Positions 33,655 through 41,689 of a stretch of DNA of 64,000 nt are shown piece by piece. The notes below the pieces were generated by a model, which did not search any database, was not told the DNA's origin, and saw nothing but the letters and a program-made list of their open reading frames with translations. The position numbers and the translations under genes were made by a program. Each line of letters begins with the position of its first letter. Within the stretch, counting starts at the first letter, position 1. The DNA comes from an uncultured Ruminococcus sp. (GTDB taxonomy: Bacteria > Bacillota > Clostridia > Oscillospirales > Acutalibacteraceae): contig CAKSNZ010000003.1 of the NCBI GenBank assembly GCA_934476515.1, positions 86,473 through 150,472 on the forward strand, in the 5' to 3' direction.

Positions 33655-36069
33655 TTGAAGTACAATCATTTGGTAGTAGAGCCTAAGTGGCAAAAAGCAT
33701 GGGAAGAAAAGGGTTGTTTCCATGCAGAAGAAAATAGCGACAAAAAGAAATTCTATGCATTAATTGAATTTCCTTATCCATCAGGACAAGGTCTTCATGT
33801 TGGTCATCCACGACCATATACTGCACTTGATGTTGTTTCCAGAAAGAGAAGATTACAGGGATATAATGTACTATATCCAATCGGTTGGGATGCTTTTGGT
33901 CTTCCAACAGAAAACTATGCTATTAAGAACCACATTCACCCTGAAATCGTAACAAAAAATAATGTTGCAAGATTTAAAAAGCAAATTCAGTCACTTGGTA
34001 TTTCTTTTGACTGGAGTCGTGAGATCAATACAACCGATCCTGAATATTATAAATGGACTCAGTGGATTTTCCTACAGCTATTTAAGCATGGTTTAGCTTA
34101 TAAGAAAGAAATGGCAGTTAACTGGTGTACTTCTTGTAAGTGTGTTCTTGCTAATGAAGAAGTAGTAAATGGCGTTTGTGAGCGTTGTGGCAGTGAAGTT
34201 GTAAGAAAAGTTAAGTCACAGTGGATGCTAAAGATTACAGAATATGCCGATAGACTTATTAAGGACCTTGATTTAGTTGATTATCCTGACAGAGTTAAGG
34301 CTCAGCAGAAGAACTGGATTGGCAAGTCAACAGGTGCTGAAGTGGATTTCAACACAACTGAGGGCGATAAACTAACAGTTTACACAACAAGATGTGATAC
34401 ACTATTTGGTGCTACATATATGGTTATTTCACCTGAACATCCTTGTATTGAAAAGTGGAATGACAAGATTAAGAACATTGAAGATGTTAAGGCTTATCAG
34501 GCAGAGGCTGCTAAGAAGTCTGACTTTGAAAGAACAGAATTAGTTAAGGAAAAAACAGGTGTTATGCTTGACGGTGTTAAAGCTATCAACCCTGTAAACG
34601 GTAAGGAAATTCCTATTTTCGTTTCTGACTATGTTCTGGTTTCTTACGGTACAGGTGCTATTATGGCTGTTCCTGCTCATGATACTCGTGACTGGGAATT
34701 TGCAAAGAAATTTAACCTACCTATCATCGAAGTTGTTAAGGGTGGCGAAGATGTACAGAAAGAAGCATTTACAGACTGTGCAACAGGTGTAATGGTTAAT
34801 TCTGATTTCTTAACAGGATTAACAGTAGAAGAAGCTAAGAAAAAGATGATTTCTTGGTTGGAAGAAAACAAAGTAGGTAGAGCAAAGACTAACTATAAAC
34901 TAAGAGACTGGGTATTCTCTCGTCAGAGATATTGGGGTGAACCAATTCCTATCGTTCATTGTGATAAGTGTGGTTATGTTCCGATTCCTGAAAGTGAACT
35001 ACCACTAAGATTACCTATGGTTGATTCATATGAACCAACAGATACAGGTGAATCACCTCTATCTAAGATGACTGATTGGGTAGAAACAACTTGTCCTTGT
35101 TGTGGTGGTAAGGCTCATAGAGAAACTGATACAATGCCTCAGTGGGCAGGTTCATCATGGTATTTCCTAAGATATATGGACCCACACAATAAGGAAGCAT
35201 TAGCAAGTAAAGAAGCACTTAACTACTGGTCACCTGTTGATTGGTACAACGGTGGTATGGAACATACAACACTTCACTTATTATACAGCCGTTTCTGGCA
35301 TAAGTTCCTATATGATATTGGTGTAGTACCTACTCCTGAACCATATGCTAAGAGAACAAGCCATGGTATGATTCTTGGTGAAAACGGCGAAAAGATGAGT
35401 AAGTCCAGAGGTAATGTTGTTAACCCTGATGATATTGTACAGCAGTATGGTGCTGATACTATGCGTCTATATGAAATGTTCATTGGTGACTTTGAAAAGG
35501 CTGCACCTTGGAATGACAAGGGCATTAAGGGTTGTAGAAGATTTGTAGAAAGATACTATAACCTACAAGAAAAGCTAGTTGACGGTGATGAAGTTCGTCC
35601 TGAACTGGAATGTTCAATTCATAAGACAATCAAGAAAGTATCCGAAGATATTGAAAATATTAAGTTCAATACGGCTATTGCATCATTAATGGCACTTATG
35701 AATGACATTAATGCAGTTGGTTCAATCAATAAGAAAGAATATGCAATTTTCTCAATTCTATTAAATCCATTTGCTCCTCATGTAACAGAAGAAATTTGGT
35801 CAACTTGTAATTTAGGTGACGGTATGGTTGTTGATCAGCCTTGGCCTGAATATGATGAAAGCAAGTGCAAAGCAAATGAAATTGAAATTGCTGTTCAGGT
35901 TAATGGCAAGATTAAGACTAAGCTTATGATTCCTGCAGAAGCAGAACAGGCTGAAGTTATTGCCCTTGCAAAGGCTGATGAAAATGTAAAGAAGTCAGTT
36001 GAAGGTATGAATATTATTAAGGAAATTTATGTTAAGGGAAGACTTGTTAACATAGTTGTTAAGCCTTAA
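33655..36069 (+). CDS. leuS: Leucyl-tRNA synthetase (TTG start)
   Basis: Class I synthetase charging tRNA-Leu. The N-terminus [18 protein letters not shown] precedes the HIGH-type HVGHPRPYT (about residue 45). An inserted zinc knuckle [18 protein letters not shown] is near residue 160, and the CP1 editing domain has [14 protein letters not shown] and the [16 protein letters not shown] stretch. The KMSKS loop is [14 protein letters not shown] near residue 580. Length of 804 is normal. The start is TTG 33655, 7 bases after GGAGG (33643-33647); no earlier start fits. No T-box leader is present, since rsfS is only 13 bases upstream. Confidence 0.97.
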   Translation: MKYNHLVVEPKWQKAWEEKGCFHAEENSDKKKFYALIEFPYPSGQGLHVGHPRPYTALDVVSRKRRLQGYNVLYPIGWDAFGLPTENYAIKNHIHPEIVTKNNVARFKKQIQSLGISFDWSREINTTDPEYYKWTQWIFLQLFKHGLAYKKEMAVNWCTSCKCVLANEEVVNGVCERCGSEVVRKVKSQWMLKITEYADRLIKDLDLVDYPDRVKAQQKNWIGKSTGAEVDFNTTEGDKLTVYTTRCDTLFGATYMVISPEHPCIEKWNDKIKNIEDVKAYQAEAAKKSDFERTELVKEKTGVMLDGVKAINPVNGKEIPIFVSDYVLVSYGTGAIMAVPAHDTRDWEFAKKFNLPIIEVVKGGEDVQKEAFTDCATGVMVNSDFLTGLTVEEAKKKMISWLEENKVGRAKTNYKLRDWVFSRQRYWGEPIPIVHCDKCGYVPIPESELPLRLPMVDSYEPTDTGESPLSKMTDWVETTCPCCGGKAHRETDTMPQWAGSSWYFLRYMDPHNKEALASKEALNYWSPVDWYNGGMEHTTLHLLYSRFWHKFLYDIGVVPTPEPYAKRTSHGMILGENGEKMSKSRGNVVNPDDIVQQYGADTMRLYEMFIGDFEKAAPWNDKGIKGCRRFVERYYNLQEKLVDGDEVRPELECSIHKTIKKVSEDIENIKFNTAIASLMALMNDINAVGSINKKEYAIFSILLNPFAPHVTEEIWSTCNLGDGMVVDQPWPEYDESKCKANEIEIAVQVNGKIKTKLMIPAEAEQAEVIALAKADENVKKSVEGMNIIKEIYVKGRLVNIVVKP

Positions 36070-36101
36070 AATACAATTTTCAACAAAAATTTATATTTTA
36101 C

Positions 36102-36131
36102 TTGACAATCTTTAGGTTTTTGTAGTATAAT
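36102..36131 (+). promoter_or_regulatory. Promoter of rpsU
   Basis: TTGACA (36102-36107), 18-base spacer, TATAAT (36126-36131). It predicts a leader of about 53 bases before rpsU. Confidence 0.8.
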
Positions 36132-36155
36132 CATTTATGCAATTAAGCAAAATTA

Positions 36156-36177
36156 CCCATGCCAAGTGGCAGATGGG
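36156..36177 (+). promoter_or_regulatory. Hairpin covering the rpsU ribosome-binding site
   Basis: CCCATGCC (36156-36163) pairs with GGC and ATGGG (36168-36177) around an AAGT loop, with a two-base AG bulge. The 3' arm overlaps the GGGAGGG ribosome site (36175-36181). It could regulate rpsU translation; no matching named leader family is claimed. Confidence 0.45.
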
Positions 36178-36190
36178 AGGGAAATATACA

Positions 36191-36367
36191 ATGGCAGAAG
36201 TTAGATTAAAAGACAATGAATCTCTTGAAAGCGCACTAAGAAGATTTAAGAAGCAGTGTGCTAGAGCTGGCGTTATTGCTGAAGTTCGTAAGAGAGAAGC
36301 TTACGAGAAGCCTTCCGTTAAGCGTAAAAAGAAATCTGAAGCAGCTCGTAAGAGAAAGTATAAGTAA
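36191..36367 (+). CDS. rpsU: 30S ribosomal protein S21 (bS21)
   Basis: 58-residue basic small-subunit protein with [20 protein letters not shown] at the N-terminus and an Arg/Lys tail [15 protein letters not shown]. Start ATG 36191 follows GGAGG. An in-frame ATG at 36137 would add 18 residues not found in S21 and lies near the expected transcript start, so it is rejected. The gene stands alone between its own promoter and a terminator. S21 is present only in some bacteria and can influence anti-Shine-Dalgarno access. Confidence 0.96.
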   Translation: MAEVRLKDNESLESALRRFKKQCARAGVIAEVRKREAYEKPSVKRKKKSEAARKRKYK

Positions 36368-36382
36368 TAATGCTTATGAAAA

Positions 36383-36414
36383 ACGGACAGTAATATTTTA
36401 CTGTCCGTATTTTG
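36383..36414 (+). terminator. Terminator of rpsU
   Basis: Perfect 11-bp stem (36383-36393 with 36398-36408) and loop TATT; the tail ATTTTG is short. Confidence 0.75.
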
Positions 36415-36435
36415 TTATCCAGAAAGGTTTTTACT

Positions 36436-36870
36436 ATGAAGAAAATTTTAGTAATGCTAGGTCCAAACCTAAATATGGTTGGCACAAGAGAAAAAAATAT
36501 TTACGGTGAAGAAAATGCCGATACTATAAATCAAGATATTAAGTCATTTGCAAAGAATGCCGGTTTTGAATGTGATATTTTTCAGTCAAACCATGAGGGT
36601 GACTTAATTGATAAAATTCATAGCACTTTAGGTGTATATGATGGTGTTGTGCTAAATGCCGGTGCTTTAACTCATTATAGTTACGCATTAAGAGATGCTA
36701 TTGCCTCTGTGACTGCTGTACCGTTTATTGAGGTTCATATGTCTAATGTACATAAAAGAGAAGAATTTCGCCATAAGTCAGTTATCTCAGCAGTATGTGC
36801 CGGAGTAATTTGTGGCTTTGGTAAAGACAGCTACAGACTTGGTATTGAAGCATTAAAAGGATTGATTTAA
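36436..36870 (+). CDS. aroQ: 3-dehydroquinate dehydratase, type II
   Basis: Third step of the shikimate pathway, as a dodecameric flavodoxin-like enzyme. Family sequences: ILVMLGPNLNMVGTREKNIYG (active-site Tyr in NIYG; shown up to the first 20 residues as ILVMLGPNLNMVG and REKNIYG), FQSNHEGDLIDKIH, NAGALTHYSYALRDA and FIEVHMSNVHKREEFRHKS. About 144 residues, normal. ATG 36436 follows AGAAAGG. An earlier in-frame start at 36412 lies in the rpsU terminator and is rejected. The M24 peptidase gene follows without a gap; other aro genes are not in the window. Confidence 0.95.
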   Translation: MKKILVMLGPNLNMVGTREKNIYGEENADTINQDIKSFAKNAGFECDIFQSNHEGDLIDKIHSTLGVYDGVVLNAGALTHYSYALRDAIASVTAVPFIEVHMSNVHKREEFRHKSVISAVCAGVICGFGKDSYRLGIEALKGLI

Positions 36871-37941
36871 TTGGATATTTACAAGAATAGAATAAATAAT
36901 ATCAAATCAAAAATTACAAATGGTGCTTTCTTAGTAACAAATGATAAGAATATTTATTACTTTACAGGACTTTGGGACAGTAATGGATATTTACTTATCA
37001 CTAAAGAAAATGCCTATCTTTTTGTTGATTTCCGTTATGGTGAAGTGGCTGAGAAAACTGTAAATTCAGCGGATGTTATTGTTTTTAATAAACTTTTTGA
37101 TGAACTTAATAATGTTCTAAAAAATGATAATGTTACTAAACTTTATGTTGAAACAAATGTACTGACTATGGAACAGTACAAAACATATAGCGATAAGCTA
37201 AATGTTACTTTGTCAGAAGAAAATACTCTTGACAAAATTATTCTTGACCTAAGAATTGTTAAAGATAGCTATGAACTACAGTTAATGCAAAAGGCTCAAG
37301 ATATTACAGAAGAAGCTTTTAACAAAATTGTACCACTTATAAAAGAAGGTACAACAGAAAGAACTTTATCTGTAGAATTGGAATATCAGATGAAACTATT
37401 AGGTGCAGAAAGTGTATCTTTTGATTTAATCACTATTACAGGCAAGAAAACTTCTTTACCTCATGGTGTGCCTAGTAATGATATAATCAAAAATGGTGAC
37501 TTTGTTACTTTTGATATTGGTGCAACATACAAGGGCTATCATAGTGATATGACAAGAACCGTTGCAGTAGGCAGTGTTACCGATAAAATGAAAGAAGTTT
37601 ATAACATTGTGCTAGATGCCCACAAAATGGCAATGGCAAGTGTTAAGCCCGGTATGAAGTGTTTTGATATTGACAAGATTGCTCGTGACTATATTTATTC
37701 TAAAGGCTATGAAGGTTGTTTTGGTCATGCAACAGGTCATGGTGTAGGTCTTGATATTCACGAATACCCAACAGTAAGTCCAAGATGTGACACTGTCCTA
37801 AAAGAAGGTATGATTGTCACTATTGAACCGGGTATATACATAAAAGATAATTTTGGTGTTAGAATAGAAGATACCGTAATTGTTACAGAGAATGGTTACA
37901 AAAGTTTTGCAACCCTCCCAAAAGAATTAACAATTCTGTAA
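36871..37941 (+). CDS. M24 family aminopeptidase (Xaa-Pro type, TTG start)
   Basis: Metallopeptidase of the pita-bread fold, probably removing N-terminal residues before proline. The N-terminal creatinase-like domain (about 1-125) has NIYYFTGLWDSNGYLLI. The catalytic domain has the five metal ligands in FDIGATYKGYHSDMTRT (two Asp), FGHATGHGVGLDIHE (His), TIEPGIYI (Glu) and GVRIEDTVIV (Glu). Length of 356 is usual for PepQ/YqhT-like enzymes. The start TTG 36871 follows aroQ directly, with AAAAGGA about 9 bases upstream. The aroQ-pepP-efp order is common in Firmicutes. Confidence 0.93.
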   Translation: MDIYKNRINNIKSKITNGAFLVTNDKNIYYFTGLWDSNGYLLITKENAYLFVDFRYGEVAEKTVNSADVIVFNKLFDELNNVLKNDNVTKLYVETNVLTMEQYKTYSDKLNVTLSEENTLDKIILDLRIVKDSYELQLMQKAQDITEEAFNKIVPLIKEGTTERTLSVELEYQMKLLGAESVSFDLITITGKKTSLPHGVPSNDIIKNGDFVTFDIGATYKGYHSDMTRTVAVGSVTDKMKEVYNIVLDAHKMAMASVKPGMKCFDIDKIARDYIYSKGYEGCFGHATGHGVGLDIHEYPTVSPRCDTVLKEGMIVTIEPGIYIKDNFGVRIEDTVIVTENGYKSFATLPKELTIL

Positions 37942-37948
37942 AAAGAGG

Positions 37949-37977
37949 TTGCTTTTTATTCCATTTGTATGTATAAT
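37949..37977 (+). promoter_or_regulatory. Promoter of efp, with a small leader hairpin
   Basis: TTGCTT (37949-37954), 17-base spacer, TATAAT (37972-37977). The leader has a 5-bp hairpin TGCGA-GTAG-TCGCA (37993-38006) followed by TTTT, too short to be a confident terminator. Confidence 0.6.
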
Positions 37978-38033
37978 ATTAATGATAAATTGTGCGAGTA
38001 GTCGCATTTTATAAAATTTAAGGAGGATTACCA

Positions 38034-38591
38034 ATGATTTCAGCAGGTGATTTTAGAAATGGTGTTACTTTTGAACTTGACGGACAGGTAGTTCAGGTTA
38101 TTGAATTCCAGCATGTTAAGCCAGGTAAAGGTGCAGCATTCGTTAGAACAAAGTATAAAAATGTTATTACAGGTGCAGTAGTTGAAAAGTCTTTCAACCC
38201 AAATGATAAGTACCCAACAGCATTTATCGAAAGAAAAGATATGGAATATAGCTACGAAGACGGTGGCCTATATTACTTTATGGATACAGAAACATGGGAA
38301 CAGATTCCTATTAGTGCTGACATCCTAGGCGACTCATTTAAGTTCGTTAAAGAAAATATGGTATGTAAGATTCTTTCTTACAAGGGCAATGTATTCGGTG
38401 TTGAACCACCTAACTTTGTTGAACTAAAGGTTACAAAGACTGATCCCGGTTTCAAGGGCGATACAGCTACAAATGCTACTAAGCCAGCTACACTTGAAAC
38501 AGGTGCAGAAATTAAAGTACCACTATTCATTGACGAAGGCGAAGTTATCCAGATCGATACAAGAACTGGCGAATATATGGGTAGAGCATAA
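38034..38591 (+). CDS. efp: Elongation factor P
   Basis: Helps ribosomes stalled at polyproline. Domain I holds the loop [14 protein letters not shown] with Lys32, the position modified in other bacteria. Domains II and III follow, with the OB-fold sequences [10 protein letters not shown] and [19 protein letters not shown], and the end motif [12 protein letters not shown]. Normal length of 185. AAGGAGG precedes the start. No recognisable EF-P modification gene is adjacent. The stop overlaps the next gene by one base. Confidence 0.98.
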   Translation: MISAGDFRNGVTFELDGQVVQVIEFQHVKPGKGAAFVRTKYKNVITGAVVEKSFNPNDKYPTAFIERKDMEYSYEDGGLYYFMDTETWEQIPISADILGDSFKFVKENMVCKILSYKGNVFGVEPPNFVELKVTKTDPGFKGDTATNATKPATLETGAEIKVPLFIDEGEVIQIDTRTGEYMGRA

Positions 38592-39061
38592 TGAACCTAT
38601 CAGCAAGAATTTCCTATATTAAGGGATTGGCAGAAGGTCTAAACCTAGACGAAAACAAGGACGAAGTAAAGGTTCTTAATGAAATTATTGATTTCCTTGG
38701 TCAGTTAGCTGACGAAGTAGAAGAACTTGAAGAATGTTATGATGAATCAGTTGATATTGTTGATACACTTAACGACGATTTATCAATGCTTGAAGATGTA
38801 GTCTATGGTGACGATGATGAAGACCTAGATAAGTTCTCTTGTTCAACAGGTTGCAAGGGCTGTTGTACTTCACAGGATAATGATTCTTCTGATGAAGCTG
38901 ATGTACCTATGTACGAAGTAACTTGTCCTCAGTGCAACAAGAAAATTGCAGTTTCAGAAAATCAACTTCTAACAGGCGAAGTTGAATGTCCTGATTGTGA
39001 TGCTATTCTTGAATTTGATTTAGACGGTATTGCTAATGACGAGGAAGAACAGGGATCTTAA
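38591..39061 (+). CDS. CD1247-type N-domain and zinc-ribbon protein
   Basis: A 156-residue acidic protein. The N-terminal half (about 1-75) is helical, with SARISYIKGLAEGLNLDENK and a run of Glu/Asp-rich heptads (FLGQLADEVEELEE), the pattern of the CD1247 N-terminal domain. A Cys-rich linker CSTGCKGCC follows, then a C-terminal zinc ribbon CPQCNKKI...CPDCD. The function of the family is unknown. It overlaps efp by one base and so is probably co-translated with it. It ends at a terminator. Confidence 0.8.
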   Translation: MNLSARISYIKGLAEGLNLDENKDEVKVLNEIIDFLGQLADEVEELEECYDESVDIVDTLNDDLSMLEDVVYGDDDEDLDKFSCSTGCKGCCTSQDNDSSDEADVPMYEVTCPQCNKKIAVSENQLLTGEVECPDCDAILEFDLDGIANDEEEQGS

Positions 39062-39080
39062 GTTCTAATTTAACAATTTT

Positions 39081-39117
39081 ACACTCCTGGGATAATATAT
39101 CTCAGGGGTGTTTTTTT
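39081..39117 (+). terminator. Terminator of the efp operon
   Basis: A 13-bp stem with two G-U pairs (39081-39093 with 39099-39111) and a run of seven T's (39111-39117). Its 3' arm and T-run overlap the yunB ribosome site and start codon. Confidence 0.85.
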
Positions 39118-39751
39118 GCTTATTAAGAAAATTAAGAAGAAAAGAAAATTTATGAAGTTTATTGTAATTTTCATTGCAATATGTATTTTATTAACTATTG
39201 CGTTTGAAAGCTATATGAAACCACTGCAAGACAAAATTATGGAAAATGAAGCCAGAGGCCTTGTAGAAGAAAGAGTATCAAAAATTGCTGATGATGTAAT
39301 TTCTAACAGTGATTACGATTACGATAAATTACTTGTAAAAAAAGAAAACAAAACCGGTGGAATAGTATCCCTAAGTGTAAATACACCGGCAGTTAATAAA
39401 ATTCAAAATGAATTTTCTGATGTGTTCCAGAATAAAATGGATGACCTTAACACTCAGTATTTTTCAGTACCTTTAGGTGACTTAACAAACCTTACTATGC
39501 TATCAAGTTTAGGACCTAGGATAAAATTTTCATATGATATGACAGGTTCGGTTGATGTTGAACTGAAAAGTTCATTTGAAAGTACAGGTGTAAATCAGAC
39601 AATACATAGGGTAAATATGATTGTTGATGCTGAGGTTGTTTTTATCAGTCAATCATATATGGAAAATTTGAAAATACGAAATGAATTTGCTATTAGTGAA
39701 ACTGTTATTGTTGGTGACACACCTGATTATCTCTATCCAAAAGTAAATTAG
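39116..39751 (+). CDS. yunB: Sporulation protein YunB
   Basis: Membrane-anchored sporulation protein; in Bacillus its gene is controlled by a mother-cell sigma factor. It has a basic start KKIKKKRKFMK, one membrane helix (about residues 14-33), and the family stretch VSLSVNTPAVNKIQNEF, VPLGDLTNLTMLSSLGPRI and a C-terminal NEFAISETVIVGDTPD. About 211 residues if it begins at TTG 39116, whose ribosome site AGGGGTG (39104-39110) lies in the terminator's 3' arm. ATG 39152 is an alternative that drops the basic head and has no good ribosome site. Confidence 0.85.
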   Translation: MLIKKIKKKRKFMKFIVIFIAICILLTIAFESYMKPLQDKIMENEARGLVEERVSKIADDVISNSDYDYDKLLVKKENKTGGIVSLSVNTPAVNKIQNEFSDVFQNKMDDLNTQYFSVPLGDLTNLTMLSSLGPRIKFSYDMTGSVDVELKSSFESTGVNQTIHRVNMIVDAEVVFISQSYMENLKIRNEFAISETVIVGDTPDYLYPKVN

Positions 39752-39762
39752 AAAAATATCTG

Positions 39763-39791
39763 TTGAAAAAACATATATATTGTGATAAAAT
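39763..39791 (+). promoter_or_regulatory. Promoter of the miaB operon
   Basis: TTGAAA (39763-39768), 17-base spacer, extended -10 TGATAAAAT (39783-39791). The transcript should start near 39798. Confidence 0.7.
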
Positions 39792-39823
39792 AAGATGATA
39801 CAACAATGGATAGGAGTGTTACT

Positions 39824-41236
39824 TTGGAGAAAAGTGACTTAAATAACACAAATTTCTTGGAAAATCAAGATTATTATCTTAACTTGATTTCTGAACTTAT
39901 GAATATCAGAAAAAGAGGAGAAGTACCTCTGGCATATATTCACACATATGGTTGTCAGCAAAATGTTGCTGATAGCGAAAAAATTAAAGGTATGCTTTCA
40001 AAGGCAGGTTTTGAATTTGTAGAAGGTCCTGATGATGCTGACTTTATCTTGTTCAACACTTGTGCAGTAAGAGAACATGCCGAGGATAGAGTATTCGGTA
40101 ATGTTGGCGCTTTAAAAAAAATTAAGAAGAAACATCCACAGATTATGATTGCAGTTTGTGGTTGTATGATGGAACAAAAGCATATTGCTGAACGAATGTA
40201 CAATAGCTTTCCTTTCGTTTCATTAGTTTTCGGGACTCATTCATTACAGAATTTCCCTGAACTTTATTACAGAGCCTTGTTCTCAGGTAAGAGAGTTTAC
40301 GAAAGAGATAATGACGATAAGAAGATTTATGAAGGTATCCCAATTAAGAGAGATGGCACTTTCAAGGGTTGGTTGCCTATTATGTATGGTTGTGATAATT
40401 TCTGTACATACTGTATTGTACCTTATGTTAGAGGTAGAGAAAGAAGTCGTAAGTCTGTTGATGTTATTTCTGAGGCAAAGGAACTAATCAATTCCGGATA
40501 CAAAGATATTACTTTATTAGGTCAAAATGTAAATTCCTACGGTAAAGGTCTTGAAGAAGATATTACTTTTGCAAAGTTACTTGGTGAGATTGACAAAATC
40601 CCGGGTGACTATTGGTTAAGATTTATGACTAGCCACCCTAAGGATTGTTCAAAGGAACTAATTGATACTATTGCTAGTGGTGAACATATCAGTACTCACC
40701 TTCATTTACCATTCCAAAGTGGTTCTGACAGAATTCTAAAGAAGATGAACAGACATTATGACAGAAAGAAGTATCTTGAAATTATCAACTATGCTAAAGA
40801 AAAGATTCCTAATCTTTCTTTGACAAGTGATATTATTGTAGGTTTCCCAGGAGAAACTTACGAAGATTTTAAGGAAACTTTGTCATTAATCAGAGAAGTA
40901 GAATTTACTTCACTATTTACTTTTATTTACTCACCAAGAGTAGGTACACCTGCTGCTAAAATGGATGACCCAATTCCTGCTGAGGAAAAGTCAAAGTGGT
41001 TTCAAGAACTACTTGCAGTTCAAGAAGAAATTGCTGCAAAGCGTTGTGCCTCAATGGTAGGTAAGAAAGAAAAGATTCTTGTTGAAAGTGTAAACAAGAA
41101 GAATAACAAACTTCAGTGTAGAAATTCAGGCAATATTATTGTTGAATGTGACGGTGATGAAAACTTAATCGGTACATTCCAAATTGCTGAAATTACTGAA
41201 GCCAGAAACTGGATTTTAAAAGGTAGGTTAATATAA
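39824..41236 (+). CDS. miaB: tRNA-2-methylthio-N6-dimethylallyladenosine synthase MiaB
   Basis: Radical SAM methylthiotransferase acting on i6A37 of tRNA, the step after MiaA. The N-terminal UPF0004 domain has HTYGCQQNVADSE, FNTCAVREHAEDRV and VCGCMMEQKH with three cluster-binding Cys. The radical SAM motif is YGCDNFCTYCIVPYVRGRE. The C-terminal TRAM domain lies at about residues 405-470. I favour TTG 39824, as TAGGAGTG lies 6 bases upstream. ATG 39806 is only about 8 bases after the predicted transcript start. miaA is 5 kb downstream in the same gene run. Confidence 0.95.
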   Translation: MEKSDLNNTNFLENQDYYLNLISELMNIRKRGEVPLAYIHTYGCQQNVADSEKIKGMLSKAGFEFVEGPDDADFILFNTCAVREHAEDRVFGNVGALKKIKKKHPQIMIAVCGCMMEQKHIAERMYNSFPFVSLVFGTHSLQNFPELYYRALFSGKRVYERDNDDKKIYEGIPIKRDGTFKGWLPIMYGCDNFCTYCIVPYVRGRERSRKSVDVISEAKELINSGYKDITLLGQNVNSYGKGLEEDITFAKLLGEIDKIPGDYWLRFMTSHPKDCSKELIDTIASGEHISTHLHLPFQSGSDRILKKMNRHYDRKKYLEIINYAKEKIPNLSLTSDIIVGFPGETYEDFKETLSLIREVEFTSLFTFIYSPRVGTPAAKMDDPIPAEEKSKWFQELLAVQEEIAAKRCASMVGKKEKILVESVNKKNNKLQCRNSGNIIVECDGDENLIGTFQIAEITEARNWILKGRLI

Positions 41237-41248
41237 AGGAGAATAACA

Positions 41249-41659
41249 ATGGAAGAAAAAATTGTTTCTATGGCAAGAGAAATCGGTAAACTTCTTCAGG
41301 AAGAAGAATGTTACGCTAAGATGGAAAGTGAAAGAATTGCATCTGATGCAGATAAAGAACTTCAAGATTTAATTGGTGAATTCAACCTAAAGAGAATTGC
41401 TATTAATGAAGAAGGTATGAAGAAAGACAGAGACCAAGAAAAGATTCAGAACTTCAATAACGAAATGCGTGAAATCTACGGCAAGATTATGCAGAATCAG
41501 CATATGATTGCTTATAATGAAGCAAAGTCTGAACTAGATAAGATTGTAGGTAGAGTAGCTGCTATTATTACAAACTCAGCTAATGGTGAAGATCCTGAAA
41601 CAACAGATGTACACCAAGGTTGCAGTGGTGACTGTAGTGGTTGTAGCAGTTGTGGCTAA
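41249..41659 (+). CDS. YlbF/YmcA (Ric) family protein with cysteine-rich tail
   Basis: A 136-residue helical protein of the Com_YlbF family, whose Bacillus members RicA and RicF form an Fe-S-carrying complex that affects RNA processing, biofilm and sporulation. The helical region covers about 1-115 (REIGKLLQEEECYAKM; RVAAIITNSANG). The last 14 residues are GCSGDCSGCSSCG, a Cys-rich tail able to bind a cluster or zinc. It lies 12 bases after miaB; ymcA also follows miaB in Bacillus. AAGGAG precedes the start. Which Ric subunit it corresponds to is uncertain. Confidence 0.85.
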   Translation: MEEKIVSMAREIGKLLQEEECYAKMESERIASDADKELQDLIGEFNLKRIAINEEGMKKDRDQEKIQNFNNEMREIYGKIMQNQHMIAYNEAKSELDKIVGRVAAIITNSANGEDPETTDVHQGCSGDCSGCSSCG

Positions 41660-41689
41660 TTAATATCTATTTAGAAAGGAAGTGAGAGT

